DNA from: an uncultured Selenomonadales bacterium
GTDB taxonomy: Bacteria; Bacillota; Negativicutes; Acidaminococcales; Acidaminococcaceae
Direction of reading: 5' to 3'
Length of the DNA stretch: 64,000 nt
Assembly (NCBI GenBank): GCA_900315805.1
Contig: ONAN01000003.1
Coordinates: 1 to 64,000, forward strand
This document shows, piece by piece, positions 1 to 10,158 of this stretch. The notes under the pieces were generated by a model. That model saw only the letters and a program-made list of their open reading frames with translations, was not told where the DNA came from and did not search any database. Every line of letters begins with the position of its first letter. The stretch's first letter is position 1. Both the position numbers and the translations under genes were made by a program.

Positions 1-156
1 CACAGCCAAGACATCCCTAGCATTCAGAAGCCCAAACCAGGTTGTAACAGAGTATTTCTCAAATTCAAGAGTGTAACACATGTCTTGACAACCAAGAGAG
101 ATATTGTACGTGCGGAAAGGATTTTTCGTTGAGTGAAACGGCCGGACATGTTACAA

Positions 157-162
157 TATAAT
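157..162 (+). promoter_or_regulatory. Probable -10 box upstream of the first gene
   Basis: A TATAAT hexamer lies 51 bases before the ATG at 213. No good -35 box sits at the right spacing; TTGAGT at 129-134 is 22 bases away. The rest of 1-212 contains no gene I can support. A strong ribosome binding site, AAGGAGGG, precedes the start codon. Confidence 0.4.
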
Positions 163-212
163 ATAAGACAAAAAAATCTACCGCCCTGCGGTTCACTCAA
201 GGAGGGTTTATC

Positions 213-926
213 ATGAAGACTTGGAAGAAAGTGCTGATTTTCGGCGTCGTGTGCTATGCCGGTTATAAACTGGGCCAGAAATATCTCGAAGAAAATGATA
301 TGACCGCCCGCGATGTGCTGCACAAGGCGCAGACGAAGGCCAAGGACGCGGCCGGGAAGGCTGCGGCCAAAGCCAAGGCCATGAAGGCCGAACGGGATGC
401 CCGCAAACAGGCGGAAAAAGAGGCGCAGCCGCCGAAGTCCGTCTATCCTTTCGGCGTGGAGAAGCGCGTGGAAATCGTCAAGCTCTACGACGACCTGACG
501 GGCCTGTTCGACAACAAGCTGAATTACCCCGTGGAGAAGGAAGTCCGTTCGTACAGCGAAGAGGACGGCGTGCTCTATGTCTACGCCGACGACGCGGATT
601 ACGTGGTCAAGGATCCCTTCTTCATGACCGTCTACGTGAAGGATAAGGACAAGGCCGCCGCCAAGGCGCTGGAACTGGGCCATTACTATTCGGAAGCGGA
701 AGTGGAAGTCCGGGTCTACGGCAGTGACACGGTCTATCCGCTGAAGGATGCCGCGGCAGAAGCGCAGGCGGAAGCTGCCGACGCGGAAGCGGAAGCGGCG
801 GAAGGCACGGAAACCGTGGAGACGACGGCGGAACCTGCCGGGACGGAAAGCGCAGCCGGGGCAGAGGAACCGGCCGGGGCCGCGGAGGCCGCACCGGATG
901 CAGCGGAAACGGCGGAAACAAAATAA
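213..926 (+). CDS. Hypothetical membrane-anchored protein with Ala/Glu-rich tail
   Basis: I do not recognise this 237-residue protein. It starts with a basic residue patch and one short hydrophobic segment (about residues 6-18, rich in V, G and Y), so it may be anchored in the inner membrane. A Lys/Ala/Glu-rich stretch at about 30-75 looks helical or coiled. A compact region of ordinary composition follows at about 76-175 and may be the only folded domain. The last 60 residues are almost entirely Ala, Glu, Thr and Gly, typical of a disordered acidic tail. The start is supported by AAGGAGGG 7 bases upstream. A strong terminator directly follows, so it is probably a single-gene unit. No catalytic motif is visible. 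Confidence 0.75.
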   Translation: MKTWKKVLIFGVVCYAGYKLGQKYLEENDMTARDVLHKAQTKAKDAAGKAAAKAKAMKAERDARKQAEKEAQPPKSVYPFGVEKRVEIVKLYDDLTGLFDNKLNYPVEKEVRSYSEEDGVLYVYADDADYVVKDPFFMTVYVKDKDKAAAKALELGHYYSEAEVEVRVYGSDTVYPLKDAAAEAQAEAADAEAEAAEGTETVETTAEPAGTESAAGAEEPAGAAEAAPDAAETAETK

Positions 927-948
927 GGCAGCAATACAGGACATTCGC

Positions 949-988
949 AAAGCCATACGGCCGTGTTGGAACGGCTGTGTGGCTTTTT
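949..988 (+). terminator. Intrinsic terminator after the hypothetical gene
   Basis: A 16-bp stem (949-964 with 971-986, two G-T wobbles) with a 6-base loop is followed by a short T run. It ends only 15 bases before acpS, so acpS must be reached by read-through or by a promoter inside or upstream of the stem. Confidence 0.8.
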
Positions 989-1002
989 AAGGAGTTTGGC
1001 AT

Positions 1003-1371
1003 ATGATCATCGGAATCGGCTGTGACCTGGCGGAAACAAGGCGCATTGCCGCGGCACTGGAAAGGCCGGGCTTTGCGGAGCGGATCTTTACGAAGGAGGA
1101 ACTCGCCCTGGCGGAAGATGCCCACCGGGTGGAGCATCTGGCCGCCCGCTTTGCCGCCAAGGAAGCTTTCCTGAAGGCCCTGGGAACGGGCCTGCGGGAA
1201 GGGCGCCTGACGGAAATCGGGGTCACGAAGGACTCCCTCGGCAAACCGGAACTTACCGTGACGGGACGGTTTGCGGAGCTGGCGGCGGAGCGCGGCGTAA
1301 GGCGCTTCCACGTCACCCTGAGCCATACGAAGGATACGGCCCTGGCCGTCGTGGTACTGGAAGGAGAGTAA
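1003..1371 (+). CDS. acpS: Holo-[acyl-carrier-protein] synthase
   Basis: AcpS transfers 4'-phosphopantetheine from CoA to the active serine of acyl carrier protein and is needed for fatty acid synthesis in the cytoplasm. The 122-residue length is normal for the family. The N-terminal motif IGIGCDLAE (about residues 3-11), with its magnesium-binding Asp, and the FAAKEAFLKALG helix (about 45-56), with the second metal-binding Glu, are both present, and the C-terminal HVTLSH signature is visible. AAGGAG lies 8 bases before the ATG. The gene ends 6 bases before the NAD(P)HX repair gene, a pairing seen in many Firmicutes, so the two are probably co-transcribed. Confidence 0.95.
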   Translation: MIIGIGCDLAETRRIAAALERPGFAERIFTKEELALAEDAHRVEHLAARFAAKEAFLKALGTGLREGRLTEIGVTKDSLGKPELTVTGRFAELAAERGVRRFHVTLSHTKDTALAVVVLEGE

Positions 1372-1377
1372 AGCGTC

Positions 1378-2946
1378 ATGCGGATCGTTTTGGCGGAAGA
1401 AATGCGGAACCTGGATCAGCGGGCCGAGACGCAGTACGGGCTGCCGGGCCTGCTGCTCATGGAAAACGCCGGCCATGCCGTGGCGGAAGCGGCCTGCGGC
1501 CTGCTGGACGGCTGCCGGGATAAGAAGGTCGTGATCCTCGCCGGCAAGGGCAACAACGGCGGCGACGGGTCCGGTGCCGGACGCTGGCTCGTCAACGGCG
1601 GCGCCCGGGTCTGCCTCGTCCTGACGGGAAAACCGGAAGAGCTGACGGGCAGCGCCTCGGACGAACTGCAGTACTACCTGTCCGCCGGCGGTTCCTTCCT
1701 GGCCTGGGACCCGGAAGACGCCGGACAGACCGAAACGGTGAAACGCGCCATCGCCCATGCGGACCTCGTCATCGACGCCCTGCTCGGCACGGGCTTTGCC
1801 GGCGAACTGCGCCCGGCCTTCCGCACGCTGTGCCAGGCCGTCAACGCCTCGGACGCCCGCGTGCTGGCCGTCGACATCCCGACCGGCGTGAACGCCGACG
1901 ACGGACGCTGCGACCGCGATGCCGTCCGGGCCGACAGGACCGTGACCATGGCCCTCCCGAAACAGGGCCTGTACCTGTATCCCGGCGTCATCCACGCCGG
2001 CGAAGTGCAGACGGCGGACATCGGCATGCCGAAGCCCATGCTGTCCGAAGAGGAAGGAGACCGCTTCGTCATCACGAAGGACCTCGTGCGGGATCTGCTG
2101 CCCCTGCGTCCGAAAAACATGCATAAAGGGGCCGCCGGCCGGGTCACCCTGGCCGCCGGTTCGGAAGGATATATCGGCGCGGCGGCCCTGAGCGGTTTTG
2201 CCGCCGTCAAGGGCGGCGCCGGGCTGGTCACGCTGCTCACGCCGGCCAGCGCGCGGCCGCTGCTGGCGGTCAAACTGACGGAAGTCATGGTGAAGGGCCT
2301 GCCGCAGACGGAAGCGGGCGGGCTGTCGCCGGAAGCCGTCGACCTGCTGGTTGACGAAAGCAAGGACAGCAATGTCCTCGCCATCGGGCCGGGCCTCGGC
2401 ACGTCGGAAGAAACGCAGACGGCCGTGCGCCAGGCATTGCTGGAAACACAGCTGCCCTGCGTCATCGACGCCGATGCCCTGACGGCGCTCCAGGGGCACG
2501 CGGACCTGCTGCTGCACATGGCGGCGGAAAAGGTCCTGACGCCCCATCCGGGAGAAATGGCGCGCCTCACGGGCTTGACGGTGGCCCAGATTGAAAAGGA
2601 CCGCGTGGAAACGGCGAAGGCCTTTGCCCAGCAGTGGCAGTGCGTCCTCGTCCTGAAGGGCGTGCCGACGGTCGTGGCCGATCCGGACGGCACGGTGTAC
2701 CTGAACCCGACGGGCAATCCCGCCATGGCCACGGGCGGCTGCGGCGATGTCCTGACGGGTCTTCTGGCAGCCCTCATGGCCCAGGGCATGCCGGCCATCG
2801 ACGCGGCCGTATCCGCCGTATACCTGCACGGCCTGGCCGGGGACCTGGCCGCCGGCGGCAGCGTGGGCCTGGCGGCTTCGGAATTGTCAGCGAAACTGCC
2901 GGAAGCGCGTAAGCTCGTTCAGGGGGATTTGCGGACCGTGTTGTAA
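1378..2946 (+). CDS. nnr: Bifunctional NAD(P)HX epimerase / dehydratase
   Basis: This 522-residue enzyme repairs hydrated NADH and NADPH. The N-terminal half (about 1-215) is the YjeF_N epimerase domain, with GNNGGDG at about 60-66 and VDIPTGV at about 163-169. The C-terminal half (about 225-515) is the carbohydrate-kinase-like, ADP-dependent dehydratase domain, with HKGAAGRV, IGPGLG, DADAL, TPHPGEMARL and the GCGDVLTG motif. Both domains look complete. It closely follows acpS. The next gene has its own promoter. Confidence 0.95.
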   Translation: MRIVLAEEMRNLDQRAETQYGLPGLLLMENAGHAVAEAACGLLDGCRDKKVVILAGKGNNGGDGSGAGRWLVNGGARVCLVLTGKPEELTGSASDELQYYLSAGGSFLAWDPEDAGQTETVKRAIAHADLVIDALLGTGFAGELRPAFRTLCQAVNASDARVLAVDIPTGVNADDGRCDRDAVRADRTVTMALPKQGLYLYPGVIHAGEVQTADIGMPKPMLSEEEGDRFVITKDLVRDLLPLRPKNMHKGAAGRVTLAAGSEGYIGAAALSGFAAVKGGAGLVTLLTPASARPLLAVKLTEVMVKGLPQTEAGGLSPEAVDLLVDESKDSNVLAIGPGLGTSEETQTAVRQALLETQLPCVIDADALTALQGHADLLLHMAAEKVLTPHPGEMARLTGLTVAQIEKDRVETAKAFAQQWQCVLVLKGVPTVVADPDGTVYLNPTGNPAMATGGCGDVLTGLLAALMAQGMPAIDAAVSAVYLHGLAGDLAAGGSVGLAASELSAKLPEARKLVQGDLRTVL

Positions 2947-2992
2947 GATACATCGTATCCGCATGGAACGGGGTTGGAACCGGGGAAGATGT

Positions 2993-3022
2993 TTTACATT
3001 GGACAAAAGTTTGTGTTATAAT
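2993..3022 (+). promoter_or_regulatory. Promoter for the amidase/t6A operon
   Basis: TTTACA (2993-2998) and a perfect TATAAT (3017-3022) are separated by 18 bases, between nnr and the amidase gene. Confidence 0.65.
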
Positions 3023-3096
3023 TAAGTGTTACAATTCCAAGGGGATTGGGATTCCATCCCCTTTCAACCCTTAATCCTTTGAAGGAGGGAAGCAGC

Positions 3097-4206
3097 TTGC
3101 GCCGAAAGATTTTTGCGTTGTTTGTGCTGGCTGTCTGTCTGTTTGCGACGTTGACTGCTTCGGCGGCAGCAACCGTTACGGACGTCAATTGGGGCGTCAA
3201 TCAATACAATGTGCTGCGTTTCGTCGTGGATCTGACGGAGTCGTCCCGGTACAATATCGACGTGGACGGAAACCAACTGTATATCCGTGTGCCCGGGGCC
3301 GGGCTGGGCAGCAAGGTGGCCCGCCGGAGCACCATCAAGAGCGATCTGGCTAAAAGCATGTCCGTGCAGCGGGACAACGGACGGGTGACCATCCGGGTGC
3401 CCATGCAGAAACGCATCCGCCGCAGCGAAGTGCACAGCTTCGTGCTGCGGAAGGACCCCCGTACGGGACGGCCGCCCCGCATCGTCGTCGATGTGAATTC
3501 GAACAAGAAGAGCGTCGCCTCGAAGAGTTACGGCGCGACGTCTGTAAACCGCCGTTCGACGCCGCTCAGCACGCAGGGCAGAAGCGGTTCGACCGCGTCT
3601 GTGCCGGCCTATACGAACTACAAGGTGGGCGGCGGCCTGAGCGGGAAGACCGTGACCCTCGATCCGGGCCACGGCGGCTCCGATCCCGGTGCCATCGGCC
3701 TGAAGGGCAACAAGGAAAAGACCTCGACCCTCGCCATTTCCAATTACCTGCGCAACTACCTGGAACAGGCCGGGGCGAAGGTGACCATGACGCGCACGAC
3801 CGACGTGGACGTCTACGGACCGTACGCGTCGGGCCATGACGAACTGCAGGCGCGGTGCGATGTGGCGTCGCGCAGCAAGGCCGACATCTTTGTCAGCATC
3901 CACCACAACGCCAACAACAACCGGACCGTCGGCGGTCTGGCCACGTATTATTATCCCAAGACGAATTACGACGCACGGCTGGCCCGCTGCGTGCAGACCC
4001 GTATGGTGAACGCCACGCGGATGTACAATTACGGGACGCCGCAAGCCAACTTCTATGTCATCAAGCGGTCTTCCATGCCGGCCATCCTCTGTGAGGTCGG
4101 CTTCATCAGCAACCAGCGCGAGGAAGAGCTCATGAACACGCCCTGGTTCCAGAAGACCGTGGCCAAAGCGATCTGCGACGGCATCGCTGATTATTTCGGG
4201 AATTGA
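3097..4206 (+). CDS. N-acetylmuramoyl-L-alanine amidase with AMIN domain
   Basis: A secreted peptidoglycan amidase, probably acting in cell separation or wall turnover. I chose the TTG at 3097 because GAAGGAGGG lies just upstream and a clean signal peptide then begins at residue 1 (basic start, hydrophobic core, Ala-rich cleavage region near residue 25). An in-frame ATG at 3046 would add 17 residues and has no ribosome binding site. An AMIN domain covers about residues 28-135, a Ser/Thr-rich linker follows, and the zinc Amidase_3 domain covers about 180-365. The catalytic and metal motifs LDPGHGG, SIHHNA and CEVGFISN are present. It heads a run of six closely spaced genes ending with tsaD. 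Confidence 0.9.
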   Translation: MRRKIFALFVLAVCLFATLTASAAATVTDVNWGVNQYNVLRFVVDLTESSRYNIDVDGNQLYIRVPGAGLGSKVARRSTIKSDLAKSMSVQRDNGRVTIRVPMQKRIRRSEVHSFVLRKDPRTGRPPRIVVDVNSNKKSVASKSYGATSVNRRSTPLSTQGRSGSTASVPAYTNYKVGGGLSGKTVTLDPGHGGSDPGAIGLKGNKEKTSTLAISNYLRNYLEQAGAKVTMTRTTDVDVYGPYASGHDELQARCDVASRSKADIFVSIHHNANNNRTVGGLATYYYPKTNYDARLARCVQTRMVNATRMYNYGTPQANFYVIKRSSMPAILCEVGFISNQREEELMNTPWFQKTVAKAICDGIADYFGN

Positions 4207-4223
4207 GGACAGGAGGGGTAACG

Positions 4224-4820
4224 ATGTTTAAAAAACTGACAGTGTTACTGATGCTTGTCCTGACGGTCGTCCTGGCCGGCTGTGCCCAGACGGAGCACAA
4301 GACCGGCACGACGGGCAGCGTGACCGATGTGACCGGTTCGGGCACGTCGATCACGGAGAAACTGGACCCGAACCTGAAGCAGGTCGAACTGACGGTGTAC
4401 CGCGTCCCCAGGAACGGCGATACGCATCTGGTGCCGGAAAAGGTGAAATACGCCATCGGCAATAAAAAGATGCCCGAAGCCGTGCTGGACGCCCTCGTCA
4501 ATACGGCGCCGGCTTCCAAACAGCTGACGAACGTGTTCCCCGCAGGGACCAAGGTCCTCGGCGTGACGGTCAGTGGCGACACGGCGACGGTCAACTTCAA
4601 CGAGAACTTCGCCATGCGCGGCCAGGGGTCGTACAACGAGATGATGATGTGCAACGCCGTGGTCTGCACCCTGACGGAGATCAAGGGCATCAAGAAAGTC
4701 AAGTTCCTCGTGAACGGCAAGTCCATCGACACCATCAGCGGCCACATGGATCTGGAAGATCCGCTGGAGCGTCTGCCCGGCATGATTCAGAAGCAGGCCG
4801 GCAGCACGGATAAAAAGTAA
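4224..4820 (+). CDS. GerMN-domain lipoprotein
   Basis: A 198-residue exported lipoprotein. The ATG at 4224 is preceded by AGGAGGGG at 4211-4218; the open frame extends back to a TTG at 4203 that overlaps the amidase stop, but that start has no ribosome binding site. The signal peptide ends in a lipobox, V-L-A-G-C, at about residues 16-20. A GerMN domain (named after the GerM spore proteins, found widely outside sporulation) covers about residues 60-180. In other Firmicutes this domain occurs beside amidases, so a wall-related accessory role is a reasonable inference; the biochemical activity is not known. Confidence 0.85.
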   Translation: MFKKLTVLLMLVLTVVLAGCAQTEHKTGTTGSVTDVTGSGTSITEKLDPNLKQVELTVYRVPRNGDTHLVPEKVKYAIGNKKMPEAVLDALVNTAPASKQLTNVFPAGTKVLGVTVSGDTATVNFNENFAMRGQGSYNEMMMCNAVVCTLTEIKGIKKVKFLVNGKSIDTISGHMDLEDPLERLPGMIQKQAGSTDKK

Positions 4821-4844
4821 CTCAGGAAAAGAACAGGAGATTTT

Positions 4845-5450
4845 ATGGATACTCACTTATGCGTAAAGACCGAACCTAATGAGTCCGCACCGGATGGCGC
4901 CGGACCTGTTCCCAAGCCCGTGCCGGCACTGCCCGGCGTGGAACTGGAACGTTGTGAAGACGGCACGGCGGTCTTCTTCTGCCGCGACGCCGGGGCCACG
5001 GAGGCCCTGGGCCGTTTGTTGGGAACCTTGTCGGAAAGCGGGGACATCTTCTGCCTCGTCGGCGACCTGGGAGCCGGAAAGACCCTGCTGACCAAGGGCC
5101 TTGCATCGGCGCTGGGCGTGGAAGAGGGCGATGTCGTGAGCCCCAGTTTTTCCCTCATGAACATTTACGAGGGGAAGCTGGAGGTGCGGCATTTCGATCT
5201 GTACCGCCTCGATTCGCCCGACGAACTGGCCGATATCGGTTTTTACGAATATGCCGGCGGGGACGGTGTGACCGTCATCGAATGGGCCGATCTGTTTACG
5301 TCGGAACTGCCGCCGGATTATCTGCAGGTAAGCATTACGATTGAAAAGGACGGGCGCCGGGTGGAACTGCTTCCCTCGGGACCCCGTTACGAAGAACTCA
5401 TCAAGGAAGTGTTGCGAAGTGCTGACTCTCGCACTGGATACAGCCACTAA
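4845..5450 (+). CDS. tsaE: tRNA t6A synthesis ATPase TsaE
   Basis: TsaE is the P-loop ATPase that works with TsaB and TsaD to make threonylcarbamoyladenosine at position 37 of ANN-decoding tRNAs. The Walker A motif GDLGAGKT lies at about residues 69-76, and the family motifs SPSFSLMNIYEG and HFDLYRL follow. At 201 residues it is longer than the usual 150-160 because of an N-terminal extension of about 40 residues rich in Pro and Ala. AGGAG lies 6 bases before the ATG at 4845. The 3' end overlaps tsaB by 32 bases, so translation is probably coupled. Confidence 0.93.
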   Translation: MDTHLCVKTEPNESAPDGAGPVPKPVPALPGVELERCEDGTAVFFCRDAGATEALGRLLGTLSESGDIFCLVGDLGAGKTLLTKGLASALGVEEGDVVSPSFSLMNIYEGKLEVRHFDLYRLDSPDELADIGFYEYAGGDGVTVIEWADLFTSELPPDYLQVSITIEKDGRRVELLPSGPRYEELIKEVLRSADSRTGYSH

Positions 5451-6114
5451 GGTCTGCTCCGTCGCCCTCGTTCAGGACGGCACGGTGCTGGCCGAATATG
5501 ACATCAGCGTCGGCCTGACCCACTCGGAAGGCCTGATGCCCCAAATCGACCAGATGTTCCGGCGCACGGGACTGCCGAAAGAAAAGGTGGACCGCATCGC
5601 CGTCAGCATCGGCCCCGGTTCCTTTACGGGACTGCGCATCGGGCTGGCCGCGGCGGAAGCCATGGCCTACGCCTGGCAGTGCGGCGTGAGCGGCGTCAAC
5701 ACGCTCGAAGGGATGGCCTGGAACGTGCCGGTCGAAGGCGTTGTGCTGGCCCCCGTGCTGGACGCCCAGAAGGGCAACGTCTACACGGCGTTCTACACCT
5801 GGCAGGGCGGTGCGCTGCAGCGCCTGACGGATGTACGGATGCTGGCGGGCAGCGAACTCCTGCGTCAGGCCGCCGGACTGGGCAAACCGGTCCTGCTCCT
5901 GGGCGAATGCCTGCGCCTGGCAAAGCGGGAACCCCTGCCGCAGAACGTCACGGTGGCGGCGGAACAGATCCGCCTGCCGCACGCTGCGTCCGTCGGCCTG
6001 GCGGCGGAACAGACGGACATGCTTTCCGGCGAGGACCTGTTCCGGCTGCGTCCTTTCTACTATCGGAAATCCGAAGCGGAGGAATTATGGGAGAAAAAGC
6101 ATCCTGCCGGCTGA
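5419..6114 (+). CDS. tsaB: tRNA t6A synthesis protein TsaB
   Basis: TsaB is the inactive ASKHA-fold partner that dimerises with TsaD. I chose the GTG at 5419, inside the end of tsaE, because the protein then begins with the conserved ALDTATKVCSVAL strand and an AAGGAAG site lies about 9 bases upstream. This gives 231 residues, the usual length. The GPGSFTGLRIG motif at about residues 67-77 is diagnostic. It overlaps rimI by 28 bases. Confidence 0.93.
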   Translation: MLTLALDTATKVCSVALVQDGTVLAEYDISVGLTHSEGLMPQIDQMFRRTGLPKEKVDRIAVSIGPGSFTGLRIGLAAAEAMAYAWQCGVSGVNTLEGMAWNVPVEGVVLAPVLDAQKGNVYTAFYTWQGGALQRLTDVRMLAGSELLRQAAGLGKPVLLLGECLRLAKREPLPQNVTVAAEQIRLPHAASVGLAAEQTDMLSGEDLFRLRPFYYRKSEAEELWEKKHPAG

Positions 6115-6581
6115 TGCGGGCGTCTGACCTGGACGCCGTCATGGCACTGGACCGGCAGGCTTTTTTTGACCCCTGGAGCGAAGCCACGTGGCGCCACGAG
6201 CTGGAAACGGCCCTGGCCGCCTGGTATGTGCTGGAACTGCCGGAACAGGGGCTGGCGGGTTACGCCGGCCTGTGGAACGTGGCCGGCGAAGGTCAGGTCA
6301 TGCGCGTGGCCGTGGATCCCGCCGCGCGCTGCCGCGGCTACGGCCGGCGGCTGACGGAACAGCTGCTCGCCCGGGCCTGGGCGGAAGGCTGCACGGCCGT
6401 GACCCTCGAAGTGCGCGAATCGAACGCGCCGGCCCAGGCCGTCTACCGGCGCTGCGGGTTCCGGCCTGCCGGCGTGCGGCCCCATTACTACGCGGATAAC
6501 GGGGAAGGGGCCCTCATCATGTGGCTGTACCGGAAAGACACGGAGGGCGCGGCGGAGACAGCGCCCGCCCGGAACGTATAA
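6087..6581 (+). CDS. rimI: Ribosomal protein S18-alanine N-acetyltransferase (RimI-like)
   Basis: A GNAT-fold acetyltransferase of 164 residues. The start at 6087 follows AGCGGAGG with 5 bases of spacing and overlaps the end of tsaB. The acetyl-CoA site appears as MRVAVDPAARCRGYGRRL at about residues 72-89, a variant of the usual V-x-P-x-x-R-G-x-G-x-G/A loop. The LEVRESNAPAQAVYRRCGF segment at about 107-125 is the conserved RimI C-terminal motif. The tsaB-rimI-tsaD order is common in Firmicutes. The extra C-terminal 15 residues are Ala/Glu-rich and probably disordered. Confidence 0.9.
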   Translation: MGEKASCRLMRASDLDAVMALDRQAFFDPWSEATWRHELETALAAWYVLELPEQGLAGYAGLWNVAGEGQVMRVAVDPAARCRGYGRRLTEQLLARAWAEGCTAVTLEVRESNAPAQAVYRRCGFRPAGVRPHYYADNGEGALIMWLYRKDTEGAAETAPARNV

Positions 6582-6606
6582 CGAACGAGCAAAGAAGGAA
6601 TCATCC

Positions 6607-7623
6607 ATGCAGGACAAGGATATCTACATTTTAGGCATTGAAAGCAGCTGCGACGAAACGGCGGCGGCCGTCGTGAAGAACGGCCGGGAAACGCTGTCCA
6701 ACATCATTGCGTCGCAGATCATGGTGCACCGTAAATTCGGCGGCGTGGTGCCGGAAATCGCGTCGCGCAAACATATCGAGCACGTGCTGCCTGTCATCGA
6801 CGAAGCCCTGAAGGAGGCCAAGGTGCCCCTGGAGCGCATCGACGCCGTGGCCGTCACCTACGGCCCGGGCCTCGTCGGCGCCCTGCTCGTCGGCCTGTCG
6901 GCTGCCAAGGCCCTGGCCTGGGCGGCCGGAAAGCCCCTCATCGGCGTCAACCACCTGGAGGGACACGTGTTCGCAAACTTCCTGAACGATCCGGACCTGG
7001 AACCGCCGTTCCTGGCCCTCGTCGTGTCCGGCGGCCACACGGCCCTGCTCAAGGTGACGGGTTACAATTCCTTTGAAATGCTGGGCCAGACCCGCGACGA
7101 CGCGGCCGGCGAAGCCTTCGACAAGGTGGCCCGCGTCATGGGGATGCCCTATCCCGGCGGCCCGGAAATCGAGAAGCTGGCCTTGGAGGGCGACCCGAAG
7201 GCCATCGAGTTCCCGCGCGCCATGCTCGACAATCCGTTCGAGTTCAGCTTCAGCGGCATGAAGTCATCGGTCATCAACTACCTGCATAACCAGGAACAGG
7301 CGCACCGGCCCGTCAACAAGGCCGATGTGGCGGCTTCCTTCCAGGATGCCGTGACGGACGTCCTCGTCCAGAAGAGCGTCCTGGCCCTGAAGGAGACGGG
7401 CCTGAAGGAAATCGTCCTGGCCGGCGGCGTGTCGGCCAACAAGACCCTGCAGGACAAGCTGGCCGCCGCGGCGGAAAGCGTCGGGGCGCGCCTCGTCCAT
7501 CCGACGAAGATCCTCTGCACGGACAACGCCGTCATGATCGCCTGCCGCGGATATTATCAGTATGCGGCCGGCGGCCGCAGTCCCCTGGACCTGAACGCCG
7601 ACCCGGCCCTGAAGCTGGGCTGA
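6607..7623 (+). CDS. tsaD: tRNA N6-adenosine threonylcarbamoyltransferase TsaD
   Basis: TsaD transfers the threonylcarbamoyl group to A37 of tRNA. The 338-residue protein begins with ILGIESSCDETAAAV, has the metal-binding pair in NHLEGH at about residues 117-122, VSGGHT at about 139-144, and a C-terminal ASKHA nucleotide loop, LAGGVSANK, at about 275-283. It is full length and ends the t6A operon, followed by a terminator. Confidence 0.96.
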   Translation: MQDKDIYILGIESSCDETAAAVVKNGRETLSNIIASQIMVHRKFGGVVPEIASRKHIEHVLPVIDEALKEAKVPLERIDAVAVTYGPGLVGALLVGLSAAKALAWAAGKPLIGVNHLEGHVFANFLNDPDLEPPFLALVVSGGHTALLKVTGYNSFEMLGQTRDDAAGEAFDKVARVMGMPYPGGPEIEKLALEGDPKAIEFPRAMLDNPFEFSFSGMKSSVINYLHNQEQAHRPVNKADVAASFQDAVTDVLVQKSVLALKETGLKEIVLAGGVSANKTLQDKLAAAAESVGARLVHPTKILCTDNAVMIACRGYYQYAAGGRSPLDLNADPALKLG

Positions 7624-7637
7624 GCCGCGGAAAACTT

Positions 7638-7685
7638 GCAGGAACGTGCCCCGCGGCACTGCGCGGGCGCCGCTCCTGCTTTTTT
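7638..7685 (+). terminator. Terminator after tsaD
   Basis: GCAGGA at 7638-7643 pairs with TCCTGC at 7674-7679, with further GC-rich pairing inside, followed by six T residues. Confidence 0.75.
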
Positions 7686-7872
7686 ATGGATTATAATATA
7701 CATAAAATTACATAATTCGAAAAAACAGCGTTTTTTTCAATTTTGCCGGCAAAAAATGAGATTTTGCGGTCCGTTTTCGTTGTTTTACATCTTATTTTGT
7801 CAGTTTCAACCGTGATTTTTAACGTTCTGCGTGAAAAAATTGTAAAATGACCATAATTTGTCATTTTGACTA
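7686..7872. other. AT-rich intergenic stretch before groESL
   Basis: The gap between tsaD and groES (7624-8029) is the longest in the window. It holds the tsaD terminator, this AT-rich stretch, then the groESL promoter and CIRCE. No coding sequence is convincing here; the reverse-strand frame across 7691-7960 has no ribosome binding site and is AT-biased. A small palindrome, TTGCCGGCAA, lies within it. Confidence 0.6.
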
Positions 7873-7900
7873 TTGCATTTTTACGAACTATTGCTATAAT
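7873..7900 (+). promoter_or_regulatory. groESL promoter
   Basis: TTGCAT (7873-7878) and a perfect TATAAT (7895-7900) are 16 bases apart and lie immediately upstream of the CIRCE operator. Confidence 0.75.
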
Positions 7901-7911
7901 GATAATTGAAT

Positions 7912-7938
7912 TTAGCACTCGATACATAAAAGTGCTAA
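7912..7938 (+). promoter_or_regulatory. CIRCE operator (HrcA binding site)
   Basis: TTAGCACTC-N9-AAGTGCTAA matches the CIRCE inverted repeat except for one base (A for the usual G at the start of the right arm). It overlaps the expected transcription start of groESL, so HrcA repression with heat-shock relief is expected. hrcA is not in the window. Confidence 0.93.
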
Positions 7939-8029
7939 TAAGACAAGAAAACCAACTCATTCAGACATAGTCCGGACGCAAGGCGGCCGGCGCATCGCAC
8001 GATGCGGATCAGAAAGGAGATCATTGCAA

Positions 8030-8314
8030 ATGTTAAGACCCTTAGGCGCAAATGTTGTTGTGGAAGTTCAGGAAGCGGTGGAAAAGACCGCCAGCGGCAT
8101 CTATATCCCTGACACGGCTTCGAAGGAAAAACCGATGCAGGGCAAGGTCCTGGCCGTCGGCAAAGGCTCCCTGGTGGATGGCAAGCGCGTTCCTGTCGAC
8201 GTCAAAGCCGGCGAAACCGTCGTGTTCGCCAAATATTCCGGAACGGAAGTCAAGTACGAAGGCAAGAAGCTGCTGATCCTGAATGAACGCGATATTCTGG
8301 CAGTTGTGGAATAA
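8030..8314 (+). CDS. groES: Co-chaperonin GroES (Hsp10)
   Basis: A 94-residue co-chaperonin that caps the GroEL ring. It begins [12 protein letters not shown] and includes the mobile-loop region [18 protein letters not shown] at about residues 15-32. The ATG at 8030 is preceded by AAAGGAG at 8013-8019; a TTG two codons upstream is in frame but less well spaced. It is 19 bases from groEL. Confidence 0.97.
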   Translation: MLRPLGANVVVEVQEAVEKTASGIYIPDTASKEKPMQGKVLAVGKGSLVDGKRVPVDVKAGETVVFAKYSGTEVKYEGKKLLILNERDILAVVE

Positions 8315-8330
8315 GTAAAGGAGAGACTGA

Positions 8331-9956
<1,626 letters not shown>

Positions 9957-9999
9957 GCAGCGCCGGTCCGGAAAACCCTATACGGATTGCAGTACAGAA

Positions 10000-10029
10000 A
10001 GTCCTGCCCCTCAGGGGCGGGACTTTTTT
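10000..10029 (+). terminator. groESL terminator
   Basis: An 11-bp stem (10000-10010 with 10014-10024) closed by a TCA loop and followed by a run of T. Confidence 0.9.
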
Positions 10030-10152
10030 GCATTTTATGCAAGTTTATACGATTTAAAAGGGACATTAAACGACCCGCAGGGACAAGTGTTCAAAGTTTT
10101 CTTAAATCGGTGAAAATTTGCGAAATAACGCAACAAAATGGTTCGTCTATGC

Positions 10153-10158
10153 TATAAT
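10153..10158 (+). promoter_or_regulatory. Probable -10 box for the kduI operon
   Basis: TATAAT occurs about 97 bases before kduI. No -35 box is evident at the right spacing, which would fit an activator-dependent promoter. Between here and the gene are TGTGACAGATGTGTG and an inverted pair, GTGTA...TACAC, around 10186-10208, which could bind a regulator. Confidence 0.45.

Noticed and set aside
40-93. Inverted repeat GGTTGT...ACAACC near the left edge
   Set aside because: The arms are six bases long and 42 bases apart, easily due to chance.
622-2829. Very long reverse-strand open frame opposite acpS and nnr
   Set aside because: It is a by-product of high GC at third codon positions; the product is rich in Arg, Gln and His, has no family signature, and opposes two certain genes. 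Similar frames opposite the UvrA2-like gene (23442-25826) and opposite the NhaC gene (52532-54463) were dropped for the same reason.
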